Source: JBIOYL01 sp044870185 (GTDB taxonomy: Bacteria; Actinomycetota; CALGFH01). Taken from it: a DNA stretch of 16,924 nucleotides. Under the pieces are notes generated by a model that ran no database searches, had not been told where the DNA came from, and saw nothing but the letters and a program-made list of their open reading frames with translations. Below are positions 1-7,137 of the stretch, piece after piece; the stretch's first letter is position 1, and each line of letters starts with the position of its first letter. The translations under genes and the position numbers were made by a program. The stretch covers positions 1 to 16,924 of the forward strand of contig JBIOYL010000409.1 in NCBI GenBank assembly GCA_044870185.1. Reading direction: 5' to 3'.

Positions 1-87
1 GCCGACGTCGTTCTGGGTGACCTGGGTGGTCACCCCGGGCATGCTCGGCTCTTGCTGGTCGTTCGGTCGGTCGGTGGCCTCGGTCAA
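1..87 (-). CDS. rpsA: Probable 30S ribosomal protein S1, N-terminal 29 residues only (runs off the left edge)
   Basis: A reading frame opens at a TTG codon (87-85) and runs off the window. Its Shine-Dalgarno AGGAG (96-100) is 8 bases upstream. About 25 of its 29 codons end in G or C, as expected for a real gene in this genome. The visible residues are a polar, disordered-looking tail ending in PGVTTQVTQNDVG. This resembles the start of actinobacterial S1 proteins, whose variable tail ends in a TPQVAVNDIG-like stretch just before the first S1 domain. In actinobacteria rpsA commonly lies just downstream of polA on the same strand, as here. S1 binds mRNA on the 30S subunit and helps translation initiation. 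None of the RNA-binding S1 domains is in view, so the identification rests on the short N-terminus plus synteny. An internal ATG at codon 16 is an alternative start. Confidence 0.6.
   Translation of the reverse strand, partial: MTEATDRPNDQQEPSMPGVTTQVTQNDVG
15..35 (-). other. Inverted repeat inside the first codons of the rpsA-like gene
   Basis: GGGTGACC (15-22) and GGTCACCC (28-35) form a perfect 8-base stem with a 5-base loop. It lies in codons 17 to 25 of the rpsA-like gene and could fold in the mRNA near the initiation site. The repeat is certain; a function is not shown. Confidence 0.35.
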
Positions 88-200
88 CTGCTTGTCTCCT
101 AGACTGGCGGACAGAAGCTCTGGGGGACGTTTCGTGCTGGTGGGGCGACGCGACCGCGTCAAGACACACTGGCAGAAAAAGCCCACAGGTGGTTTCGGAG

Positions 201-230
201 ATGGTAGTCGCCCCCCGAGGAGCGCGTCAA
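201..230 (-). promoter_or_regulatory. Promoter of the rpsA-like gene
   Basis: On the minus strand a TTGACG -35 box (230-225) is followed after 18 bases by TACCAT (206-201), which fits the actinobacterial -10 pattern TANNNT. Transcription would start near 194, giving a leader of about 107 bases before the TTG start. No other good promoter was seen for this gene. The rest of 88-283 shows no gene. Confidence 0.5.
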
Positions 231-283
231 CGGATTGAACCAGGCATGACCAGCGGGTTTGGGAAAAGTCAGGAGGAGTCGCC

Positions 284-774
284 GTGACCGAGCCCCTCTA
301 CCACCAGGATGCCTATCTGGCCGAGTTCGACGCCCGGGTCGTCAATTCCCATCCCGACGGCGTGGTGCTGGACCGCAGCGCCTTCTACCCGGGCGGCGGC
401 GGCCAGCCGCCCGATGTCGGCCTGCTCACCCACGACGGCGGCAAGGCGCTGGTCAGCGGGGTCGCCACCCGCGACGGCGAGACGATCCTGCTGCTCGACG
501 GCCCCGTCCCGCCCGCCGGGGCAGGCGTCCACGGGAGGAGTTCGCGGCCAGGCCCGAGCTCATCCGGACCAAGACCAACCTGCTCCCACCTGGGCTGCGC
601 GTCGTGCGGGTCATCGACATCGAGGGGCTCGACCGTCAGGCCGACGGCGGCACCCACGTGCGCTCGACCGGCGAGGTGGGCGCCGTCCGGGTCGTCAAGC
701 ACGAGTCCAAGGGCAAGGGCAACAAGCGCCTGCGCATCGCGCTGGAGCCGGCCGCGGTGCCGCCCACCAGATAG
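284..774 (+). pseudogene. alaX: Alanyl-tRNA editing protein (AlaX family), disrupted by internal deletion and frameshift
   Basis: AlaX proteins hydrolyse wrongly charged Ser- or Gly-tRNA(Ala) in trans and use a zinc ion held by an HxxxH motif plus a later histidine. A GTG start at 284 has a good AGGAGG site (271-276). The first 84 codons read as the AlaX N-terminus (AFYPGGGGQPPDVG, residues 33-46). At about 530-535 the frame shifts by one. The other frame then continues as the AlaX C-terminus (REEFAARPELIRTKTNLLP, then ADGGTHV and ESKGKGNKRLRI) to a TAG at 772-774. By comparison with the family roughly 70-80 residues are missing between the halves, including the whole HxxxH zinc motif. Family members are about 240 residues; this locus could encode about 160. 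It is convergent with polA. The ribosome site and reading frames are otherwise clean, so the damage is recent or is an assembly error. Confidence 0.8.
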
Positions 775-841
775 CAGCCGCCGCCTCGGCCTGGAGCTGG
801 CCGCCCGCGCCACGGCGGCCGGCCGCCAGGGGCGCCGGCTG

Positions 842-861
842 ACCCGGCCGCCCGGCCGGGT
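842..861 (-). terminator. GC-rich hairpin just after the polA stop
   Basis: ACCCGGCC (842-849) and GGCCGGGT (854-861) form a perfect 8-base stem with a 4-base loop, two bases past the polA stop codon (866-864). There is no T-run, which is common for actinobacterial terminators. It also lies about 70 bases past the alaX stop, so it could serve both converging transcripts. Confidence 0.5.
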
Positions 862-863
862 GG

Positions 864-3569
864 CTAGTGCTGCGCCTCGGCCCAGGAGCGGCCGGTGGCC
901 ATAGAGACCTTGAGCGGCACCTTGAGCCGGTACACGCCCTCCATCTCGCGCCGGACCAGGCCGGCCAGGCGCTCGCCCTCCCCTGGGCCGACCTCGAAGA
1001 CGAGCTCGTCGTGCACCTGCAGCACCATGCGCGAGGTGAGACGCCCGGCGCTCATGGCCCGGTCGACCGCGACCATGGCCATCTTGATGAGGTCGGCCGC
1101 CGAGCCCTGGATGGGCGCGTTCAGCGCCATGCGCTCGGCCATCTGACGGCGCTGGTAGGAGTCGGAGGCGAGGTCGGGCAGGTAGCGGCGCCGGCCGAGG
1201 ATGGTCGAGGTGAAGCCGTCCCTGCGAGCCTGGGCGACCACCCCGTCCAGGTAGGCCTTGACCTTGCCGAAGCGGGCGAAATACGCCTCCATCAGCACGC
1301 GGGCCTCCTCGGCCGGGATGCCGAGGTTGTGGGCCAGCCCGAAGGCACTGAGCCCGTAGGCCAGGCCATAGGTGACCATCTTCACGTTGGCGCGCAGGCC
1401 GCGGTCCACCTGGCCGGGCGGCAGCCCGTACACCATCCCGGCCACGGTGGCGTGGATGTCCTCACCGCCCAGGAACGCCTGGACCAGCGCCTCGTCCCCG
1501 GCCAGGTGGGCGAGCACCCGGAACTCGATCTGGCTGTAGTCGGCGACGAGCAGCCCGTCGGTCCCCGGCCCGGCCACGAACGCGCGGCGGATCTCCCGCC
1601 CGGTCTCGGTGCGGATCGGGATGTTCTGCACGTTGGGGTTCTGGGTCGACAGGCGGCCGGTCGAGGTGACGAACTGGTTGAACTGCGCGTGGATGCGCCC
1701 GGTGGCCGGGTTCACCAGCTTCGGCAGCGCGTCCACGTAGGTGTTCTTGAGCTTGGCCACCTCCCGGTAGCCGAGCAGCTCGTCGAGGATCGGGTGCGGG
1801 TTGGTCAGCGCCAGCTGGGCGAGCGAGGCGGCGTCGGTGGTGTAGCCGGTCTTGATCCGCTTGGTCTTGGGCAGGCCGAGCTTGTCGAACAGGATCGCCT
1901 GGAGCTGTGGGTTGGAGCCGATGTTGAACTGCTCGCCGGCCAGCTCGTAGATGCGCGCCTCATGGTCGCGCAGGCGCGCGTCGAGCCGGTCGCCGATCTC
2001 GGTGAGCACCGACAGGTCGACCGCGATGCCGGTCTGCTCCAGTTTGGCCAGGATGGGCACCAGCGGCAGCTCGACGTCGTCGTCCAGGTGCTCCACGCCC
2101 ATGGAGGCCATCTGCTTGCCGAGCGCCTCGGCCAGCTCGCCGACCGCCTGGGCGCGCAGGCACCAGCCGGGCCAGGGCGCCTCGTCCACCTCCAGGGCGA
2201 GCTGGCCGGAGGCGGCCGGCTCCTCCTGCCCCTGCGGGCGCAGCTCCTTGCGCAGGTAGCGCAGGGCGAGGTCGGCCAGGTCGTAGGTGCGCTGGGCGGG
2301 CAGGGCGAGATAGGCGGCCAGCGCCGTGTCCATGCTCAGCCCCTCGAGCCGCCAGCCCCGCCCCCAGGCGGCCAGGTACAGCGGCTTGGCGTCGTGGACC
2401 AGCTTGGGCCGGTCCGGGTCGCCGAGCAGGGCGCGCACGGCCTCGACGTCGGCCGGATGCCCCGGGTCGAGGTCCACCCAGGCGGCCCCCCGACCCTCGG
2501 CCCAGAGCCCCGCCCCGCGCAGCTCGGCCCGGCCGGGCCCGAGCGCCAGGGAGCAGGCCAGCGCCACGGGCGCCCCGGCCGGCACGCCGGCCAGCCAGGC
2601 AGGCAGGCCGCCCGGCTCGAGCGCCCGCGCCTCGACCTCGAAGCCGACGTCGGCGCTGGCCGGCTGGGCGACGGCGGCGAACAGCCGCTCGCGGAGCTGC
2701 TGGAACTCCAGCGTGTCGAACAGCCGGTGGATCTCGCCGCGGTCCCACGGGCCCATGCGCAGGTCGTCCACGGTCACGTCGAGCGGCACGTCACGGCGCA
2801 GGATGGCGAGCTGCTTGTTGCGCAGCACGTCGTCGGCGTGGGCGAGCAGGTTCTGTCCGAGCCGGCCGCGCTGCTCGCCGGCGTGGGCGACGATCTCCTC
2901 GACGCCGCCGTAGGTCTGGACCAGCTTGGTTGCCGTCTTGTCGCCCACGCCGGGCACGCCGGGCACGTTGTCGGAGCTGTCGCCGCGCAGCGCGGCCAGG
3001 TCCGGGTAGCGCTCGGGCGCCACGCCGTAGCGCTCGACCACGGCCGCCTCGTCCATGACGACCGTGTCGCTGATGCCGCGGCGGTTGTACAGGACGCGGA
3101 CCTGCTCGTCGTCGATGAGCTGGAAGGTGTCCCGGTCGCCGGTCACGATCAGCACCGGCAGGCCCTTGGCGGTCGCCTGGCCGGTCAGGGTGGCGATCAG
3201 ATCGTCGGCCTCGTAGCCGGCCACCTCGACCACCGGGATGCGCAGGACCTTCAGCACCTCGCGGATGAGCGGCATCTGGGAGCGGAACTCGTCGGGGGAC
3301 TCCCTCCGGTTGGCCTTGTAGTCCTCGTACAGCTCGTGGCGGTAGGCGGGCTTGCCGAGGTCGAAGCAGACCGCGATCCGGTCGGGCGCATACTCGCCGA
3401 ACAGCTTCACCAGCATCGTCGTGAAGCCGTAGACCGCGTTGGTCACCTGGCCGGTGGTCGTGGCCAGGTCGCTGGGCAGCGCGAAGAAGGCCCGGTAGGC
3501 GAGGCTGTGCCCGTCCAGCAGGACGAGCGGGGCCGGCTGGGCGGCGGCGGAGCTCGAGGAGGTGGCCAC
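864..3569 (-). CDS. polA: DNA polymerase I
   Basis: The 901-residue product is a family A polymerase for Okazaki-fragment processing and gap filling in repair. Residues 1-300 form the 5'-3' exonuclease (LLDGHSLAYRAFF at 16-28, GYEADD 118-123, TGDRD 143-147, GDSSDNVPGVPG from 196). The middle has the fold of a proofreading domain but lacks the catalytic DxE motif (the equivalent stretch reads VALACSLALG), so proofreading is probably absent, as in mycobacterial Pol I. The polymerase domain has motif A DYSQIEFR (D677), O-helix R726-K730-Y734 and motif C HDE 853-855. Tyrosine at 734, where E. coli has phenylalanine, is known from mycobacterial Pol I and favours dideoxynucleotide acceptance. The GTG start at 3569 was chosen because homology begins a few residues later. 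The frame stays open upstream only as an Arg/Pro/Gly-rich translation of the repeat at 3638-3723. A -10 box 7 bases ahead suggests leaderless translation. Confidence 0.97.
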   Translation of the reverse strand: MATSSSSAAAQPAPLVLLDGHSLAYRAFFALPSDLATTTGQVTNAVYGFTTMLVKLFGEYAPDRIAVCFDLGKPAYRHELYEDYKANRRESPDEFRSQMPLIREVLKVLRIPVVEVAGYEADDLIATLTGQATAKGLPVLIVTGDRDTFQLIDDEQVRVLYNRRGISDTVVMDEAAVVERYGVAPERYPDLAALRGDSSDNVPGVPGVGDKTATKLVQTYGGVEEIVAHAGEQRGRLGQNLLAHADDVLRNKQLAILRRDVPLDVTVDDLRMGPWDRGEIHRLFDTLEFQQLRERLFAAVAQPASADVGFEVEARALEPGGLPAWLAGVPAGAPVALACSLALGPGRAELRGAGLWAEGRGAAWVDLDPGHPADVEAVRALLGDPDRPKLVHDAKPLYLAAWGRGWRLEGLSMDTALAAYLALPAQRTYDLADLALRYLRKELRPQGQEEPAASGQLALEVDEAPWPGWCLRAQAVGELAEALGKQMASMGVEHLDDDVELPLVPILAKLEQTGIAVDLSVLTEIGDRLDARLRDHEARIYELAGEQFNIGSNPQLQAILFDKLGLPKTKRIKTGYTTDAASLAQLALTNPHPILDELLGYREVAKLKNTYVDALPKLVNPATGRIHAQFNQFVTSTGRLSTQNPNVQNIPIRTETGREIRRAFVAGPGTDGLLVADYSQIEFRVLAHLAGDEALVQAFLGGEDIHATVAGMVYGLPPGQVDRGLRANVKMVTYGLAYGLSAFGLAHNLGIPAEEARVLMEAYFARFGKVKAYLDGVVAQARRDGFTSTILGRRRYLPDLASDSYQRRQMAERMALNAPIQGSAADLIKMAMVAVDRAMSAGRLTSRMVLQVHDELVFEVGPGEGERLAGLVRREMEGVYRLKVPLKVSMATGRSWAEAQH

Positions 3570-3576
3570 GAAACCG

Positions 3577-3582
3577 AGTCTA
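3577..3582 (-). promoter_or_regulatory. -10 box for leaderless polA transcript
   Basis: Minus-strand TAGACT (3582-3577) fits TANNNT and sits 7 bases before the polA GTG (3569), the spacing expected when transcription starts on the start codon. There is no Shine-Dalgarno sequence before that GTG. No convincing -35 box is visible, which is common for such promoters. Confidence 0.45.
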
Positions 3583-3637
3583 GCAGCGGCACTCGACGGC
3601 TTCGGGGTCGGTTCGTCGGTTCGCCGGCGCGGCCGGC

Positions 3638-3723
3638 GGCGGCCCGGCCGGCCGGAAGCGGTCCGGCCCGGCGGCGGCTGGCCAGGCCGGCCGGTGGCGG
3701 CCCGGCCAGCCGGGAGCGGCCCG
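3638..3723. repeat. GGCCGGCC-rich imperfect repeat upstream of polA
   Basis: A 28-base unit at 3638-3665 recurs at 3696-3723 with 25 of 28 bases identical, and a more degenerate copy lies between them. The core GGCGGCCCGGCCGGCCGG (3638-3655) also occurs exactly at 10810-10827. Similar GGCCGGCC/CCGGCCGG palindromes crowd 3630-3770. The stretch has no lineage-typical protein sequence in any frame. Confidence 0.6.
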
Positions 3724-3809
3724 AGCACGGCGGCGGCAGGCCGGCCCGGCCGATGCCGGGCCAGCATGGTCAAGCCACCCGGGATGGGACGAGGTAGAGA
3801 AAATCCTCG

Positions 3810-3835
3810 ATCCTATCAGCGCAGGTGGCACCTGC
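3810..3835 (-). promoter_or_regulatory. 15-base palindrome beside a possible -10 box upstream of polA
   Basis: GCAGGTG (3821-3827), one G, then CACCTGC (3829-3835) make a perfect 7-1-7 palindrome. On the minus strand TAGGAT (3815-3810) follows it 5 bases later and fits TANNNT, so the palindrome would occupy the -35/-10 spacer, a usual place for an operator. The transcript would start about 235 bases before polA. No good -35 box is seen, so the promoter is tentative while the palindrome is certain. Confidence 0.4.
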
Positions 3836-3875
3836 ATGGATGCCAGGCCCCTTGCACCGCAACGGATCGGACGAG

Positions 3876-3904
3876 TTGACCCCTCCCCTGCCCGCTGCTA
3901 GCGT
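3876..3904 (+). promoter_or_regulatory. Plus-strand promoter in the polA upstream region
   Basis: TTGACC (3876-3881), a 17-base spacer, and TAGCGT (3899-3904) give a near-ideal actinobacterial housekeeping promoter. The predicted start is about 3911. No plus-strand coding frame follows; the next bases enter the nested inverted repeats of the candidate RNA. Confidence 0.5.
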
Positions 3905-4068
3905 GCCCGCAGTCGGGGTCCCCAGGGGCCCCGAGATTTGTCCGGCGTGGGGGTTCGGGTCACCGAGTAGAGAACGTTCGCACTCGGGGAAGGTGCGAAC
4001 GGCACCAAAGGTCTCGGCTCCCCGCCGGACAGCTCCCAGCCGTGGGGTCTCGAACCCGACCCGGCCAC

Positions 4069-4101
4069 AGGATCACCCGTCGCGAGGATCACCGGCTCGC
4101 G
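4069..4101. repeat. Short tandem repeat after the ABC ATPase gene
   Basis: AGGATCACCCGTCGCG (4069-4084) is followed directly by AGGATCACCGGCTCGCG (4085-4101), a 16/17-base imperfect tandem duplication. It lies 14 bases past the ATPase stop and overlaps the 3' end of the candidate RNA. Confidence 0.5.
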
Positions 4102-4103
4102 GC
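4079..4103. terminator. Hairpin between the converging ABC ATPase gene and the candidate RNA
   Basis: GTCGCGA (4079-4085) pairs with TCGCGGC (4097-4103) including one G-T pair, around an 11-base loop. It is 11 bases beyond the ATPase stop (4117-4115). There is no T-run, so the terminator role is tentative. Confidence 0.35.
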
Positions 4104-4114
4104 CAGAGGAGCTC

Positions 4115-4872
<758 letters not shown>

Positions 4873-4882
<10 letters not shown>

Positions 4883-5829
4883 TCGCGCCTCCTCGGGGCG
4901 AGGTTCCGGCGGATCTTCTGCAGCATCGTCTCGGCCTGGGCTCTCGACGAGCCACGCGCGTAGCGGCGCTCGAGGTAGTACTGGCCGATGGTGGCCACCG
5001 TCGTCAACGCCAGATACCAGATGCTGATGACGAACAGCAGCTCGATAACCTTGAAGCTGTTCTGGTAGATGGCCTGGGCCCGCTGGGCAAGCTCCCCGTA
5101 GTTGACCAGGATGGCCAGCGACGAGGTCTTGAGCATCGAGATGAACTCGTTGCCGGTGGGCGGGATGATCACCCGCATCGCCTGCGGCAGCACGATCCGA
5201 CGCAGCGTCTGCCCGCCTGACATGCCGAGCGCATGGGCCGCCTCCGTCTGCCCCTCGTCCACGCTCAGCAGACCCCCGCGCACGATCTCGGCCATGTAGG
5301 CGCCCTCGTTCAGCCCCAGGCCGAGCAGAGCGGCCATGAGCGGGGTCATGAACGAGTTCATGGAGGTCGAGTAGAGCGTCCAGTTCACGAAGGGGATCTT
5401 GATGGTCACCGTCGAGAACACGAGTGCGAGGTTGTACCAGATGAGCAGCTGCACCAGGACCGGCGTGCCGCGGAACAGCCAGACGTAGAACCCGCTCACC
5501 GTGGTCAGCACCGGGTTCTTGGACTGGCGCATGACGGCCAGGATCACGCCCAGGATGATGCCGATGACCTGAGCCATCACCGACAGCAGCAGCGTGTTGA
5601 CCATACCCTGCAGGATCGAGCGGTTGAACAGGAACTTGGGGACGATGCTCCACTCGATGTTCTTCGACTTGCTCGCCGACAGGACGAGCCAGAACGCAAG
5701 CAGGATGACGACGGCCGCCCCAACCCAGCGGCCATAGTGCCGGACAGGAATCGCCTTGATGTCGTCGGGCCGTCCCGTGGGAGCGGGAGGCGTCCGCGCC
5801 CCCGCCGCTCCTGCTTGCGCCTGGCTCAT
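4873..5829 (-). CDS. Polar amino-acid ABC importer, membrane permease
   Basis: The 318-residue product is an integral-membrane subunit of the HisM/GlnP type. After a 30-residue Ala/Pro-rich cytoplasmic tail come hydrophobic segments near 34-52, 76-98, 123-140, 162-182, 214-222 and 262-285. FRGTPVLVQLLIWY (119-132) and the EAA loop EAAHALGMSGGQTLRRIVLPQA (from 196), which docks on the ATPase, are typical. Only one permease gene is present, so the channel is probably a homodimer. The ATG at 5829 follows the lipoprotein stop by 6 bases and the ATPase start overlaps its end, so the three genes form one operon in the order receptor, permease, ATPase. Confidence 0.95.
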
Positions 5830-5835
5830 GGCCGC

Positions 5836-6729
5836 CTACTTCCCGCCGTTGATCGTGACCTTGGTCACGGCGCCCTTGCCCACCTGCCACTTGTCCAGCA
5901 CCTGCTTGTAGGTCCCGTCGGCGATGATCGCCTGCACGGCCGCCTGGAGGGCGTCACGCAGCTGGGTGTCGTCCTTGCGCACCGCGATGCCGTAGGGGCC
6001 GGCCTCGATCTGCTCGCCCACCACCTCGAACGAGGGGTCCTGCTTGGCCGTGTAGGCGGCCACCGGGAAGTCGTTCATGTCGGCCACGGCGCGGCCGTTC
6101 TTGACCTGGAGGACGGCCTCGGTGTCGGTGTTGAACAGCAGGATGTTGATCTTCTTGGCCCCGCACTTCTTCTGCTGCTCCTCGGCCACCGCCTGCTGGG
6201 TGGTGCCGCGCTGCAAGGCGATCGTCTTGCCACAGAAGTCGTCGAGCGACTGGATGTTGTTTGGGTTGCCCTTCTTGACCAGAATCGAGGTGCCGACGAT
6301 GAAGTAGTCGACGAAGTCGACGTCCTTCTGGCGCTGCGGGTTGTCGCTCATGGCCGACATGATCACGTCGAAGCGCTTGGACTTCAGCGCCGGGATGAGC
6401 CCGGCGAAGGTCCCGTTGCGGAAGTCGAACGAGACGCCGAGCTTCTTGCCCATCGCGTCGGCCAGGTCGAAGTCGATGCCCTGGACCTGCTGGGTTCCTT
6501 CCTTGAAGAACTCGACCGGCGGGTAGGACACGTCCGAGCCCACGATGATCTTCTTCGACTGCTGGATGCGGGCGGGCAGCTTGCTGGTCAGCGACTGCTG
6601 CCCCTGGCCGCCGCCGGCCGTGCCGCTGCCGGACCCGCCGGTCGAGCCGCCGCAGGCGGCCACCAGCAGCGCACCCACGACCAGGACGGCCAGCGTCCGT
6701 CCGGTGCGCCTTCGGGTCGCTTTGCGCAT
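5836..6729 (-). CDS. Polar amino-acid ABC importer, substrate-binding lipoprotein
   Basis: This 297-residue protein is the extracellular receptor of the importer. It begins with a basic n-region, a hydrophobic core and a lipobox ending VAAC, so Cys26 is the lipid anchor. A Gly/Ser-rich linker (27-44) follows, then a family 3 solute-binding fold: IIVGSDVSYPPVEF (61-74), the signature GIDFDLADAMGKKLG (84-98), and DVIMSAMSDNPQR (121-133). Family 3 receptors bind polar amino acids; the ligand is not determined here. ATG 6729 was chosen because it starts the signal peptide and has a purine-rich GGAAGGAAGG site (6743-6734) 5 bases away; the frame upstream is a translation of GC-rich leader. It is the first gene of the three-gene operon. 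A strong hairpin lies just ahead of its ribosome site. Confidence 0.94.
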   Translation of the reverse strand: MRKATRRRTGRTLAVLVVGALLVAACGGSTGGSGSGTAGGGQGQQSLTSKLPARIQQSKKIIVGSDVSYPPVEFFKEGTQQVQGIDFDLADAMGKKLGVSFDFRNGTFAGLIPALKSKRFDVIMSAMSDNPQRQKDVDFVDYFIVGTSILVKKGNPNNIQSLDDFCGKTIALQRGTTQQAVAEEQQKKCGAKKINILLFNTDTEAVLQVKNGRAVADMNDFPVAAYTAKQDPSFEVVGEQIEAGPYGIAVRKDDTQLRDALQAAVQAIIADGTYKQVLDKWQVGKGAVTKVTINGGK

Positions 6730-6747
6730 GTCAACCTTCCTTCCCTG

Positions 6748-6780
6748 CGCCGCGGGTCCGCTCGGACCGGCGGCGCCGCC
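6748..6780 (-). promoter_or_regulatory. Leader hairpins of the amino-acid importer operon
   Basis: CGCCGC plus GGTCCG (6748-6753, 6755-6760) pair with CGGACC plus GCGGCG (6763-6768, 6770-6775), twelve pairs with one mismatch, 5 bases from the ribosome site of the lipoprotein gene. A perfect palindrome GGCGGCGCCGCC (6769-6780) shares one arm and would be mutually exclusive. This could be an attenuator or simply GC-rich leader. Confidence 0.35.
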
Positions 6781-7137
6781 GTCTCTCGGCCCGCGCCCGG
6801 CCCGGTCGCCAACCCGACCATGCCTTCCCACCGGCGGGACCTGCTCAGCCGGACTTTACTCCAAGCACCACCCATGCACGGCATGCTCTTCCATGTCAAG
6901 GCAACCAACCACGGCCAGGGCCCGGCCGAGACCCGTCACCGCGCTTTCGGCACAGCCGATGGCCGAATCGTAGAGGGCCGCCGTCCCGAAGGCGAGAGGC
7001 TCGCAGGCGATGGGCCGGAGCGGTGGGCGTCAATGGGCCGGGAGCGATCGGCGGCGTGAGCTGGCACCGCGTCCGACCGGGCGGCCCAGCCTGCGCCCCG
7101 CTGGACGGCGGCGCGGATGTCAGCGACGGCGGCCAGG
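6781..7137. other. Intergenic stretch upstream of the importer operon
   Basis: No gene is supported here. On the minus strand there are isolated promoter-like boxes: TTGACA (6899-6894) without a matching -10, and TANNNT hexamers TAAAGT (6858-6853) and TACGAT (6972-6967) without matching -35 boxes. One of the two hexamers may serve the importer operon. The region just after the HTH-LAGLIDADG stop (7100-7137) shows direct GACGGCGGC repeats but no clear terminator hairpin. Confidence 0.4.

Larger units (their letters stand above)
3911..4103 (+). ncRNA. Candidate structured small RNA (unclassified)
   Basis: Starting at the predicted transcription start, five helices nest in order: GTCGGG 3912-3917 with CCCGAC 4055-4060; CGAGA 3932-3936 with TCTCG 4048-4052; GTCCGGCG plus GGG (3940-3951, one bulge) with CCC GCCGGAC (4020-4030); CCGAG 3963-3967 with CTCGG 4013-4017; and GTTCGCAC 3976-3983 with GTGCGAAC 3993-4000. 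A side hairpin (4034-4038 with 4043-4047) would make a three-way junction. The apical helix competes with GGTGC 3992-3996 / GCACC 4002-4006. A last hairpin (4079-4085 with 4097-4103) could end the transcript, about 190 bases in all. It converges on the ABC ATPase gene. It has no protein-like reading frame. I do not recognise a known family: it lacks SRP RNA, tmRNA and RNase P hallmarks, and 6S RNA is possible on size and rod shape only. Confidence 0.45.

Noticed and set aside
3570..3773. N-terminal extension of polA by 68 residues
   Set aside because: It translates the GC repeat into Arg/Pro/Gly-rich sequence, has no ribosome site, and Pol I homology begins only after the GTG at 3569.
867..3797. 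976-residue plus-strand open frame opposite polA
   Set aside because: It is the antisense shadow of polA created by high GC; it is rich in His/Val/Gly/Gln with no recognisable domain.
4040..4062. A tRNA T-arm-like GGGTTCGAGACCC on the minus strand
   Set aside because: The stem has only three pairs and there is no acceptor, D or anticodon arm around it.
3920..4082. c-di-AMP (ydaO-type) riboswitch in the polA upstream region
   Set aside because: The minus strand has GGGTGATCC and ACCCGAACCC fragments that recall it, but the remaining conserved blocks and spacing are missing and polA is not a usual target.
6871..6899. TTGACA -35 box for the importer operon
   Set aside because: No TANNNT hexamer lies 16-19 bases downstream on the minus strand.
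5233..7059. 608-residue plus-strand open frame opposite the importer genes
   Set aside because: It crosses the permease, lipoprotein and intergenic DNA in antisense and shows only shadow-type composition.
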